Source: Turnera subulata
Lineage: Eukaryota > Streptophyta > Magnoliopsida > Malpighiales > Passifloraceae
Assembly: GCA_028386065.3 (NCBI GenBank)
Contig: JAKUCV010003536.1
Coordinates: 1-64,000 of the forward strand
Direction of reading: 5' to 3'
DNA: 64,000 nt
Below the pieces are notes generated by a model, which was not told where the DNA came from, did no database searches, and saw nothing but the letters and a program-made list of their open reading frames with translations. Both the position numbers and the translations under genes were made by a program. Shown here one piece after another: positions 45,276 to 55,279 of the stretch (its first letter is position 1; each line of letters begins with the position of its first letter).

Positions 45276-46789
45276 TATCTCTAAGCGTTGTTTTAGCTAA
45301 CCAGTCTGCCACTTTACAAACTTACAATCTGATATGCATCTAGATAAGCTTTTTGGATTTCCAGGATAATGGTTCTTATCTTGATGGGAACATCCCCATA
45401 TATAACCGACTAAAGCCTTCCAAACCAACTCTGAATCAGTTTCCACAGAAATCCTGTGCATCCCCTCTAGCTGCTGCTAGATTAATTAACTGATTCTTTC
45501 ACAGCCATCCTCTCCGCCGTCAAAGCAGAATTACTTAATGTTTTGATGGAGAAACCATTGATGATCATCCCATCTTGGTTTCTGAATACTATGGCCAACC
45601 CTGTTCCATTCGTGTCTCTAACAAACGCTGCATCCCAATTCATCTTGGTAGCATTACTATCTGGCTTCCACCATGTATCAGGTCCCCTGAACCTTTTAGC
45701 ACTTGGTTGCGGAATGTATTGTCCTAGTTTTGCATTGACGTTACATCCATTTCCGATTTTTTAAGAGAATATCATACCAATTTGAGTTGAGCCTTTGCAT
45801 CCTTTGCTGATCTTGTGAACTGAACCTAAGGAAACTTTTGCCGAAATAAGCTTTTCGCAGGCAGAAACAGATCATGCAAAATACTGTACTGACGCATGAA
45901 TTTGCTTTCGTTCTGTGTTCCCTTCAGTATCGGAGCTTTTTACTGGGTAGATAGGGCTTCCACAACATTGCATGTTGGGGGCAATAACAGGTGATAATTC
46001 TGGTTCCTTAAGTGAAATCCGTATCTGCAGTAATAAAGTTGTTTCAAAAGATAGTTTTCTGCTAGTTCTGCAGTAATCCACATGTGCTCTTCAGGATGCT
46101 AGTTCTGTCTCCTGTGTAAGTTGATTTTGGGAAAAATTTTCCCCTTCTCCAGTGTTTTTAGCTTTGGCATTTTATATCCTTGCTTCCTCATTCATATGTA
46201 AAAGCATGCATGATAAGTTCAGTAACTTCCATCACAGCTATTGAGTGTTGAAATAACTTACCTCCGGCCCCTATCTTGTCCCTCTATTTTCTTTTCATGC
46301 ATCTTTGCTTCAGATTTCTTTTCTCCTTCCCAAACCCAAGTGATCATTTAATGGCTGTACTCCCTGCTGCTTACGGTGAGGTCTTTCTGTGGCCTAGAAA
46401 TGGGGAATTCTTTTTGGTTTTCCCAGTTATTCAGCTCTAGCATCATCCTGAACATATACATTGAATGCTTGAGGGCAGGCAAGCTTATCAGCGTTCATGG
46501 TTTATCAGAAAATCAATCATGTCACTGATAACAAGATGTAGCCATATCATTTTTCTGCACCTCACAACTCTTGTTCTCGACTATCAAAGTTGGATACCTT
46601 ATTGGATGAATTTGTTGTCGTCCAATCTCATAGGAAAGGCCTTTCGCTCCAAAAAGTCTCGGAAACTGTATAGTTCAGGAGATTAGAAACCTTATGCAGG
46701 TGCATCCTGTGCTAGTTGTTGCCACAAAAGCAACCATTGTGGCTGATAGACATGCAGAAAATGAGGTCAATCGGTGAGTCTCTGGTAGA
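45276..46789. other. intergenic with a LINE scrap, no gene seen
   Basis: Spacer between the inverted-repeat element and the TRAX-derived scrap. Apart from the RNase H fragment at 45491-45677, listed separately, I see nothing supportable. Confidence 0.4.
45491..45677 (-). pseudogene. LINE RNase H (RVT_3) fragment
   Basis: The minus strand reads WWKPDSNATKMNWDAAF, then GTGLAIVFRNQDG and SALTAERMAVKE. This matches the first half of the RNase H-like domain found at the end of plant LINE polyproteins (DAAF with the catalytic Asp, and the AE-x-x-A helix with the catalytic Glu). Nothing else of the element is attached. Confidence 0.65.
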
Positions 46790-46830
46790 CCAAGAAACCG
46801 AGAACCATGAGCACCGACGCCGCCATGTCC
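46790..46830 (+). pseudogene. fragment copied from the TRAX gene 5' end
   Basis: Of 41 bases, 38 match 59476-59516, including ccatgagcaccgacgccgcc, which encodes MSTDAA in the TRAX gene 12.7 kb away. After this the two sequences diverge. The fragment lies about 350 bases upstream of DUF3615 copy B and opens a 103-codon frame that has no further TRAX similarity. Confidence 0.75.
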
Positions 46831-47178
46831 TTCGATCTCCCTCTCGGACTCGGATTGCAAAAGTTAAAAAAATTTAAAGAAAAAATCTGGTTGAACCGAC
46901 TCACCGCCACCGCTACTAAAACCGAAGTCTATTTAAACCAACTCCACCACACTCATTCATCAAAGAAAAAAATAAACTCTTTCACCCTCCTCACTAGTGG
47001 CTTCGTCGCCGACCCTAGGCCAGAACACCACCAAGCTTCACCGCTTGATAACAGTTTCCAAACCATATTCCTTCACCGCCGATTAAGATTTTTTTACACG
47101 ATTAAGGTTTTTAATTGAGTCTAGGGTTGCAGATATATACGTTATATAATATATATATATCGATATATTATTACTCTC

Positions 47179-48613
47179 ATGGAGCCTTTCCCTCTTCCTC
47201 CCCTCTCTCCTGACCGTGAGGATACGAGTGATTCCCCTCTTCCTCTCCCTCCCCTTTATCCTGGCTGTGAGGGCGTAGACCCAAAATATTACAAGAAACT
47301 TCATCAATATTTGAAGGGTGTTCCTCTCGGTGATAAGTTTGCAACCCCACCCCCAGATTATTATAAGAACTATCGTGAATCTTTGATTGGTCTGAATCGA
47401 AGCGCCAGAAAACCCGAAGCAGGAGAAATATTGCCTCCTCCTCCTCCACTCCCACAGCAACACCCTTTCCAGATGTCCCCGAATGTTTATAAAAGTTACG
47501 ACGAAGATCGCTCGGCTGGTGCTGGTCCTCCTCGCTATACGCGTGAGAATCCGCACCCGCGTTATGTGCTTCAGCAGGAGGTTATCCAAGAAGCTAAAGA
47601 ACGTTTGGCTGCTCGCCCTCCAGGTGATCCTGGCGCTTTCGAGGACAGACGGATGATAAAGATGTTTTCAAGTCCGTTTGACAATAACCCACATATGGAC
47701 CTTGAAGCCTACAGCAAGCCTTGGACTATTAAGCCATCGCGTCCCGAGATTGCTTGTCCTATTGAGATTTCTAGGAAGATGGATTGGGAAAAATTCTATA
47801 GTGAATGGGGCTCGGATTATGCTCTTGGTGCGTCCTTTGATGTCAGAAGGTACTCCCTCTCTTGTTTTTTTTATAATATTTTATTAGTTTTGTTTAAGAA
47901 TTCATATTCAACGGTCCTGCAGGCATGGTTTTGCAAGTATTGGAATGTATGCTTTTGTTGATATATCGCTTGGGTCTTGGATTTAGGATTGACTTGTTTG
48001 TATAACTGTAGGTATGTTGAGGAAGGAGATCCCCGGTATCGCCCTGAAGTTTTCATGGAGGCTTCAAAGATGGCTGTCGAATTCTACAACCGTACACACC
48101 TGGTATACCTTCTTTTCCGTTGGTGACTAAACTTTACTAATAATGTATTATCTCACATATGTTATCGCCTTTTTCCACCCGTCATCATTGTTCTCATTGC
48201 TATGTTGCCTTGTGTGTATGTAGGGGTCTGAAATTGAGCTTGTTGAACCTGTTGGAGGCAAAATCCTCATGTTTCCTCACCACGGTTGGGAGCATTTCAA
48301 CTTCCGTGCCAAGTCTAAAACTCCAGATGCTGCTGATCAATCCGTTCATCTCTTCTTTGGGGAGAGATATCTTGGGAAGAGAGAATTGGGCCCTAATGGC
48401 TTCCCTCATGGATGTGTAGGAGAGCCACAAATCACTCAGTGCACCGATCTAACATTTAGAGACACAAAGCATCCTCCTGGTGGGAATGTTGACTCCAATT
48501 CTTGCCGACATGGTTGCCATCGATTGGACAATATTATTCACCCTTTCCAATGGCAAGGTTTTCTCCACAATCCCTCGAACATGGTTCGGCAGAACCATCC
48601 TCCCGGTGTGTAG
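47179..48613 (+). CDS. DUF3615-family protein, copy B (intact)
   Basis: Three exons, 47179-47849, 48012-48102 and 48224-48613, joining in frame to 383 residues. Exon 1 encodes an N-terminal Pro-rich region (MEPFPLPPLSP...) with several YYK/YK pieces, followed by a helical segment (QQEVIQEAKERLAARPPGDP) and the DWEKFYSEWGSDYALG block. Exons 2 and 3 hold what I take to be the DUF3615 domain: FMEASKMAVEFYNRTHLGSE, GWEHFNFRAKSK, SVHLFFGERYLG and late Cys/His pairs (SCRHGCHRLD, possible metal ligands). Function is unknown; there is no signal peptide or membrane segment. It is the only unbroken copy of the four, so any activity of the family at this locus depends on it. The family assignment is from memory of the conserved HFNF...LFFGE pattern. 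Confidence 0.75.
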
Positions 48614-49689
48614 TCGTCTTGGTGTGCTTTCCCGCATTCGGGCGTTATCCCCTCTGAGCTCCGTACTATGTAGTATCCTTCGGGATTAAGGCCATGGAAC
48701 TCCTAAAACTCCACTCGAGTCCTAAAGTCAATTCTGTTTGTTGGAGCTGATGTGGCAAATATATTAATTGAAATAGAAATGAAGAAAATTAGTGAAAAAA
48801 ATGATAGTGACAAATTTGCCAGAACACTCAAGCGTCTACTCTTCATGCTTTCTCTCTCTCAATATACTGCTCCAGAATTCTTTGCTTTCTTGTTTGTTGA
48901 AATACTTTTTAAACATTATTTCCAAATTTGTCTCTATTATCTTATAATGTTTAGTGTCTTCTTAGATTATATATAATAAGTTCAAGACTCTATTTTCTTA
49001 TAATGTTTATTGCAGTTTAGGATTATATATTATTGTATGCAAATTATATGCAAACCACTAAAAGAAAATTACCATAACTTTGTCAACAATAATTCTTGAA
49101 CCCGGAGTCTGGGATAGAGGGCTCTGCAATCTTTGTCAACATAATTTCGTGTACCATTGTACAATCAAGTAACTCTGCATTATGAAAGGATTGAAAATTA
49201 TTACAATTGTATTTAGCTTTTGGATTACCTTTCCAGCAAAATTAGTAAACAAGAGAATAAGCAAGCAGTTTGATAAGGCCTTGAACAGTTCATCAAGCCT
49301 GAGCTGACTTCATGCATGTAAAATATATATCCCTACACCATCAAAATCATCATAATCAGCTGTGTTTAGTTGTAGAAAACATTTTCAGTTTTCTAACTCT
49401 TTTTTTCTACTCCTTTACTAGTTTTCATTTTCTGTTGCAAAATTTGAAAGAGTTAGAAAACATGTTCATTTAACAATTACAAATGTTTTCTCTAAGAAAC
49501 ACGTAATGGAATGAAGATTTTTAAAAACTAAAAAAGATGAAAATAATAAAAAGAAAATAGGACTAGTTGAAGAAGGAAAGAGACAAAATAGAGAGCAATA
49601 CATAAAACTAATAGAAAAACATAAATTTGAGAGTTTATACTCGGAAAGGCAAGGGGGGTGGGTGAAGACTTGCTTTACGTTGTCTTGAA
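48614..49689. other. intergenic; contains duplicated 3' flank of copy B
   Basis: The part at 49180-49330 matches 55138-55275 behind copy D (shared ttccagcaaaattagtaaac and gagctgacttcatgcatgta). The duplicated unit therefore extends well beyond the genes. No coding region supported. Confidence 0.55.
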
Positions 49690-49985
49690 GGGCGACTCTG
49701 CCATTGTAAGGGTGGAGACCCAAAATATTACAAGAAACTTCATGAATGGTTCAAGGATGTTCCTCTTGGTGATAGGTTTGCGACTCCACCCAGATTATTA
49801 TACGAAATACTCCACCCAGATTATTATACGAAATATAATTAATCTTTGATTGGGTCTGAATCGAAGCGCCAAAGAAGAAATATTGCCTCCCCTTCCTCCA
49901 CTTCCACAGCGACACCCTTTCCACCCGGATGTTTATAAAAATTACGACAAAGATCGCTCAGTTGGTGGTGGAACATTGAGTCAAG
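49690..49985 (+). pseudogene. DUF3615-family gene, copy C (5' stub)
   Basis: Only a decayed part of exon 1 remains: the acccaaaatattacaagaaa block (DPKYYKK), gttcctcttggtgat (VPLGD) and the Pro-rich stretch to tacgacaaagatcgctc. It contains a 25-base tandem duplication (ctccacccagattattatac twice, 49784-49833) and breaks off at about 49985 into AT-rich DNA. No exon 2 or 3. Confidence 0.75.
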
Positions 49986-50143
49986 ATCATTCAAAAATTT
50001 TAGGTGTCTTAATTAAAAGTGGAAGAAAAATAAAGATAATGACACTAAAATTAAATTTGATATTCCTAAATCTTAGTATCATATTTTCAATAACTAAATT
50101 ATTTAATATTTTTGTATTTTATTTCACGGAATAAAAAATCCTA

Positions 50144-50721
50144 CTACATAATATCTGACATTAGAATAAAGGTTTTAGCATATCTTCGTGTCAACAGTTC
50201 AGAGGATTGATCAATAAAATACTTCAATTCAAGCGCGAAATCCTTCAGATCGCACTGGTAACAAAATTTTTTAAACAGAGAATTAGCTGTCGCAAGAACA
50301 CCGTTGACGGAGTTGTAATCAGTGGCCTGGGTGCGTGGTATAGAGGTGAGATGCAAAGCAGCCCCGCCCATGATTGGGGGCAACCGTGCTTGGCGATGAG
50401 GTACTGGGCCTCACAGAGCTGAAACTGGATACGGCATGGGGCAGATAGCATGACGGACGACGTTAGGTTTTTGATCTTCTCCTTCTCCGCGTAGGGGATT
50501 GGGTTGACCAAGTGGTCAGGCGGTGGGGCCCATCGGGAGCGGAGATAGTTCTTGAAGTTGACGGCGGCGGCATGGCGCATCTGCTCCTCGAGGTAGGGCT
50601 CAGCGACGAGGCGGAGCATCATCACGTTGTAGTTGGGATCCTCGGCGAACATGGAGTTCGGCTTAGGCCTTGTGGCGCGGGCCAGGTCCGTTGGAGAAGG
50701 TGTTGTAGAAACATCGAGCAA
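50144..50721 (-). pseudogene. exportin-2 (CAS/CSE1) N-terminal pseudogene
   Basis: The minus strand encodes EDPNYNVMMLRLVAEPYLEE, HAAAVNFKNYLRSRW, PYAEKEKIK and CEAQYLIAKHGCPQSW, then, in another frame, TDYNSVNGVLATANSLFKKF. These match the first 160 residues of exportin-2, the importin-beta-like factor that returns importin-alpha from the nucleus. About 20 conserved residues are replaced by unrelated sequence near 50340, and the copy ends after the second HEAT-like repeat. There are no introns, but plant exportin-2 genes may lack them, so a retrocopy cannot be proven. Not functional. Confidence 0.8.
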
Positions 50722-51242
50722 GTAGATTCAATTCTATGATGCTCGAGAAATTGAAAGGAAGGGAAGGGAAAATAAAGAAAGCGGTTGAAATATGAAAGCT
50801 GTAGTCGTTGGGTGCTTCAATGTGTAACTAACTCCTGAGTCTGTTCTTAGGATATGAAACGGCTAGTTTTTTCAAATGTGAGAATGCTCTCAACTCACAC
50901 TATTCATCTTCTTCTTCCTCCTTCTTCCCATCCCCCTTTTTCTACTAGTTAATGCTATTATACCCACCACAATCAACATAAACTTCATCATCCACAACCC
51001 CACCAAGCAAAGTTTTCACAAACAACCTTTCTTAGTTTAGCAATAATCTTCAAAAATCTTGTTGGGTGAACATATATTGCAGCTTCTATGGAGGCCTCTG
51101 CTTTCTAGTTCCAATCAGAGCCACAAAAACTAGGAATAGGAGTCTATTTAAACCGAAAAAAACTTTTGGTTTTTAACTCCACACTCGTTCATTATTATCT
51201 GAAAAACAACACCATCAAGCTTCCCCGCTGATAACAGATCAT
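50722..51242. other. intergenic: leader/promoter of DUF3615 copy D
   Basis: The right end (from 51144) carries the same leader as copies A and B: ctatttaaacc, ttttaactccac, caccatcaagcttc and ctgataacag before the ATG at 51243. The left part may be upstream sequence that came with the exportin-2 fragment. Confidence 0.5.
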
Positions 51243-52439
51243 GGAGCCTTCCCCCGGTTATTCCCTTCGCCTTCTTCCCCCTCCTAACCATAGGAGTGTG
51301 TCCCCTCCTCCTTTCCTTCCTCCCTCTCCTGACCATGATGAGAGTGTGTCCCCTCCTCCTCTACCTCCCCTAACAGATTACAAGAGGATGATGCTGATCA
51401 AAGAAGCATCAGAACGTTTGGCTGCCCACCGTCCTGCAGGTGATCCTGGCGATATCGAGGACGCAAGGTTGATAAAGAAGCTTTGGAGTCCGTTTGACTC
51501 TTACCCACATATGGACCTTAAGCCCTACAGGAGTCCATGGTATAATATTAATAAGCCATGGCGTTGTCCAGAGATTGATTGTCCTGCTGAGATTGCTAAG
51601 AATTAAGGTGGATTGGCTGAAATTGAATCGTGAATTTGGCGAGGATTATGGTCATGGTGTGCCCTTTGATTTCAGAAGGTTCCTTCCTCCTCTCTCAGTC
51701 TCACTCCCTCTCTTGTTTTGTTATGGTGTTTTATTAATTTTGTTAAAGAATTCGTAGTTTTACAAGTATGGCTTGTTTTGTTTATAATGTATTATTAGTT
51801 TTGTTTAAGAATTCGTATATATTCATGGTTTTACAAGAATGGTGTTATTCGTTTTTTTTACAAGTATGGCTTGTTTTGTTTATAATGTTTTGTTAGTTTT
51901 GTTTAGGAATTCGTATATATTCATGGTTTTACAAGAGTGGTTTTCCAAGAATGGGTAAAAAAGTTTTTCTTGTCCCTTCACTTTTTTGTTTTCGCATTTG
52001 TTGTCCCTCTTCCTTTTTTTTCACTCTTCATGTCCCTCAACTCTTGAATTACCGGGCCACCATGTCCTTTTGACCTCCAGCAGCCGGTTGGGAGCTGTGG
52101 CGCTGACACGTGTCTGTGGGGCCCATGCTTCCCCCTTTTTTCAGCCGGTTTTTTTCCCAATTTTTAATTTCCAAAATCTATTTTTAATTAAAAGAAAAAG
52201 ATTTCCAAATATTTTTATTCCATTTTTTTCCTCCTTTCTATTTCTTTTTTCTTCTCCCCGTTTTCTTCATTCTCTTCTTTTCTTCTTTCTTTTTCTTTTC
52301 TCTTCACAAGCCACCAACACCACCGTTCTTCACCGGCTTTCTTCTCCAATCACAACAACCACTCGGTCCTCACGCCCCTCTGCCTCCAGCACCACTTCGG
52401 ATTTCGAGTATGACGATTCCCCGGACGACGAAACCGGCA

Positions 52440-52840
52440 CCGCTGGTGATTCCATACTCGAAGTGGAGCAGGTCTCGTCGATGGCCACGTCGGATTTGAG
52501 GGCCATGGCGGAGTGCATGATCTCTGCTGGGTCAGGAGCTCCTCCCAGATCAACAAAATGGGCTGGGAATCGCTGGATTTGAGGATCAAGACCTGGGTGA
52601 AGACGGTGAAGATTTCCACGTCGACGCTCTTTACGGGAGAGAGAATCCTCTGCGATCAAGTCTTCGGCTCATCGGAGACCATCAGAGAATCTTGCTTCGC
52701 CGACATATTCAGAGACGGAGCTCTGCTTCTCTTTAGCTTCCCCGAGCTGGTATCTGGGAAGAGCAAGAAATCGCCGCCGCCGGAGAAAATGTTCCGCGCC
52801 ATGGATATGTACACTGTAATATCTGAGAACTGGGCAAGGG
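52440..52840 (+). pseudogene. captured EXO70 (exocyst subunit) fragment
   Basis: In one frame SDLRAMAECMISAGSG, then after a gap and frame change INKMGWESLDLRIKTWVKTV, LFTGERILCDQVFGSSETIR, ESCFADI and LFSFPELVSGKSKKSPPPEK with FRAMDMYTVISENW. This follows the middle of plant EXO70 proteins closely, which tether secretory vesicles at the plasma membrane. The parental VYKSIRK-like stretch between the two frames is deleted. The second frame is open for 195 codons but continues into unrelated sequence after 52850, so it is a fragment or, at most, a chimeric frame. Confidence 0.85.
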
Positions 52841-53478
52841 TAGCTTGGGATGGTGCTTGCGACGGGATTGAGCGGCTCGACTTTGTTTGGCGACGACGGT
52901 TCTGGACAAATCCGGCTCGGCCACTGCCTCTCTTTTCTATCTCCCCCCCCCCCTTTTCGTTTTGTTTCTTGATTTCTTCTACTGCCTATTTGATTGTAAA
53001 TGTGTTGTTAGGATTGATGGTGAATTCAAGTTTCTATTGGTTTGGTTGTTATGGTGGTGTCAGTGGGCTTGTTTGTTCTTGCATTTTTGCCTTGGGTTGA
53101 GTTGGGTATGTGTGGTGCTCCGGTTAACGTTGGCTGTGGGTGGGTGCTGCGGATTGGAAGCGAAATTTTGGGGCAATGAACTCCTGGGCCCGAGGTCGCG
53201 CGTGAATGGGTGAGTTCGAGAACTCACCGCCACCGTGAATGGTGAGTCGTCGCCATTGTGAACTGGTGGCTCCATCGCATCGCCTCGCCTCTGCCAAGTG
53301 CCGTCCTTGACCATGTGCTCATCAGCCACAGCCGACGCCAGCCGTTTCCGCCGCCATCCACAGAAGTTGAGCAAACAAGAGGTCGGTGAGCAAAGCTTAA
53401 TCGTGGTTTTGCTTAATTTGTGGTTTTGCTTAGTTTGTGGGTTTGATTTTGATGTGTTTGTGGAGAGTTTGTTGGTTG

Positions 53479-53550
53479 ATGTATGCCAAGTGCGGGAATA
53501 CAACGGATGCCAGGAAGCTATTCGATGAAATGCCTGAGAGGGATGGGGTG
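53479..53550 (+). pseudogene. captured PPR protein fragment
   Basis: Encodes MYAKCGNTTDARKLFDEMPE then RDGV, the standard signature of a PLS-type pentatricopeptide repeat (MYxKCGxxxxARxxFDxMxxRD). Only this single repeat is convincing. Parental PPR proteins bind organellar RNA. Confidence 0.8.
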
Positions 53551-54909
53551 TTGCTTAAAGAAGCTTTGTTCATGATGAGGAGGCCTTGCTTTTGAAGAAG
53601 CTTTGTTCAAGATGGTGGTGTTGGTGTACACATGGTGGAGTACTGGAGAAAGCTCCGGGGTGGGTGTTTGGTGTCTTGATTTCCTTTTATTTTTTTTCCA
53701 ATTTGTTAGCATTAATAAAAGGCTTATCCCTAATTCAAATCTATTTATTTTTTATAATTATTTTATTATATTATATTTTTAATGATAAACACATTAAAGT
53801 TGCTCTTAATTGCTCTTGATTAATGATAAATGCAATTCAAGTTAAACACTTTTTTCTTTTCTATTTATTACAAAAACTAATATAATAAAACCTAAAAAAG
53901 GATTTCCGAAAAATAGAAAATAGGAAAGAAAGAGAAAAAAGAAAAATAGAATCAGCTGAAGTGGGCCCCACAGACACGTGTCAGTGCCACAGCTCCCAAC
54001 CGGCTGCTGAGGGTCAAAAGGACAAGGTGGCCCGGTAATTCAAGAGTTGAGGGACATGAAAAGTAAAAAAAAAAAGAAGAGGGACAACAAATGCGAAAAC
54101 AAAAAAGTGAAGGGACAGGAAAAACTTTTTTACCTCCAAGAATGTAATGTTATTCGCTTTTGTGATATGTGTATCCCCTTGGTCTTTGGATTTAGGATTA
54201 ACTTGTTGGTATAACTGTAGGTATGTTGAGGAATCGTCCTGATGTTTTCATGGAGGCTTATGGAGGCTTCGAAGATGGCCGTTGAATACTACAACCGTAC
54301 ACACCTGGTATACCTTCTTTCTCGTTGACGGCTTTTCTAATAATGCATTATCGCATCTTAATTTATCATCTTCCCTCCCTCACTGGTGGCCATCATCATC
54401 ATCCTCCTCATTGCTATGTTGCCTTGTGTGTGTTGGGGTATGAAATTGAGCTCGTCGAACCTATTGGAGGCAAAATTCTCATGTTTGAAGACGGTTGGCA
54501 GCATTTCAACTTCCGTGCCAAGTTTAAAAATCCATTTGCTGATCAATCCATTCGTCTCTTCTTCGGTGAGATATATCTTCGCAAGAGAGAATGTGGCCCC
54601 GATGGCGTCACTCAATGTGTAGGAGAGTCACAAATCACTCAATGCACCGAGCTACAAAAGAGAAACACAACTTACAATGGAGGACAACATTTCCTCAACA
54701 CAACTTACAATGGAGTACAACGTTTCCTCACTTATGGTGCATGTTGCCACGGTTGCCACCCATTGGACAATATTATTGGCAAGGTTTTCTCAGCAAGCCC
54801 CCTCCCTCTATCCCCCCTACCCATTGCAGGGTTGGCTTCATTCCATGGGATTGGGAAGGATTTGCCTCTACCAGTCAACACCCCCAATTATAGTTTCCGT
54901 ATTGTGTAG

Positions 54910-55279
54910 TTTCCACGGGAGTTGCTTCTACCAGTCACCCCTTTTTATTTGCTTTGTGATGATGATTTTGTATTTATTTTGTTATGATTGGCATTGCTTT
55001 TTTGCAACTTCTGTCCTGATTGTGCTGGTGCAAAAATAACCCATCCTCCCTTCATTCAACCTTCCCATATCTTTGTACTTAGCACCACTAAGTGGCCAAA
55101 TCAATAATTTCAGGCGCCATTGCACAAACAAATAACTCTGCTTTTTGAAGCGGTTGAAAAAATTACAAGGGATTACCTTCCAGCAAAATTAGTAAACTAG
55201 AGAGAATAAGCAGTTTTGTGATAAGGCCCTTGAACAGTTCAATCCCGAGCTGACTTCATGCATGTAAAATATATCAGAA
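54910..55279. other. duplicated 3' flank of copy D
   Basis: 55138-55275 repeats 49180-49330 with small indels. It joins directly to the last exon of the GEK1-like gene, whose stop is at 55280 on the other strand; its 3' UTR must lie here. Confidence 0.6.

Larger units (their letters stand above)
51954..54134. mobile_element. Pack-MULE-type element carrying EXO70 and PPR fragments
   Basis: 2181 bp with long terminal inverted repeats. The left end starts ggtaaaaaagtttttc and the right end is its complement; the similarity continues for about 160 bases (shared gttttcgcatttgttgtccc, aactcttgaattaccgggcc, cagccggttgggagctgtgg, cacgtgtctgtgggg). It is flanked by a perfect 10-bp duplication, TCCAAGAATG (51944-51953 and 54135-54144), the size made by Mutator-like transposases. 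No transposase is encoded. Instead the inside carries pieces of two unrelated host genes, on the plus strand: EXO70 (about 52440-52840) and PPR (53479-53550). Capture of host gene fragments between MULE ends defines a Pack-MULE. It sits in intron 1 of DUF3615 copy D. Confidence 0.93.
51243..54909 (+). pseudogene. DUF3615-family gene, copy D (dead, split by a Pack-MULE)
   Basis: Exon 1 (51243-51679) starts MEPSPGYSLRLLPPP, has lost most of the YYK region, and runs to DCPAEIAKN where a small insertion gives a TAA at 51604; beyond it the frame for DWLKLNREFGEDYG is displaced. Intron 1 holds the 2181-bp element at 51954-54134. Exon 2 (54222-54307) has lost about 20 bases and repeats tggaggctt, giving a stop after YVEESS. 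The acceptor of exon 3 reads TG (54434-54435) where copies A and B have AG. Exon 3 (54436-54909) is still open (GWQHFNFRAKFK, IRLFFGEIYL) and contains a 33-base tandem duplication at 54664-54729. Four independent lesions make this a pseudogene. Confidence 0.82.

Noticed and set aside
46675..47118. Frames opened by the TRAX-derived ATG (103 codons) and its antisense
   Set aside because: Beyond the 41-base TRAX match there is no similarity or domain; the DNA aligns with the noncoding leader of the DUF3615 copies.
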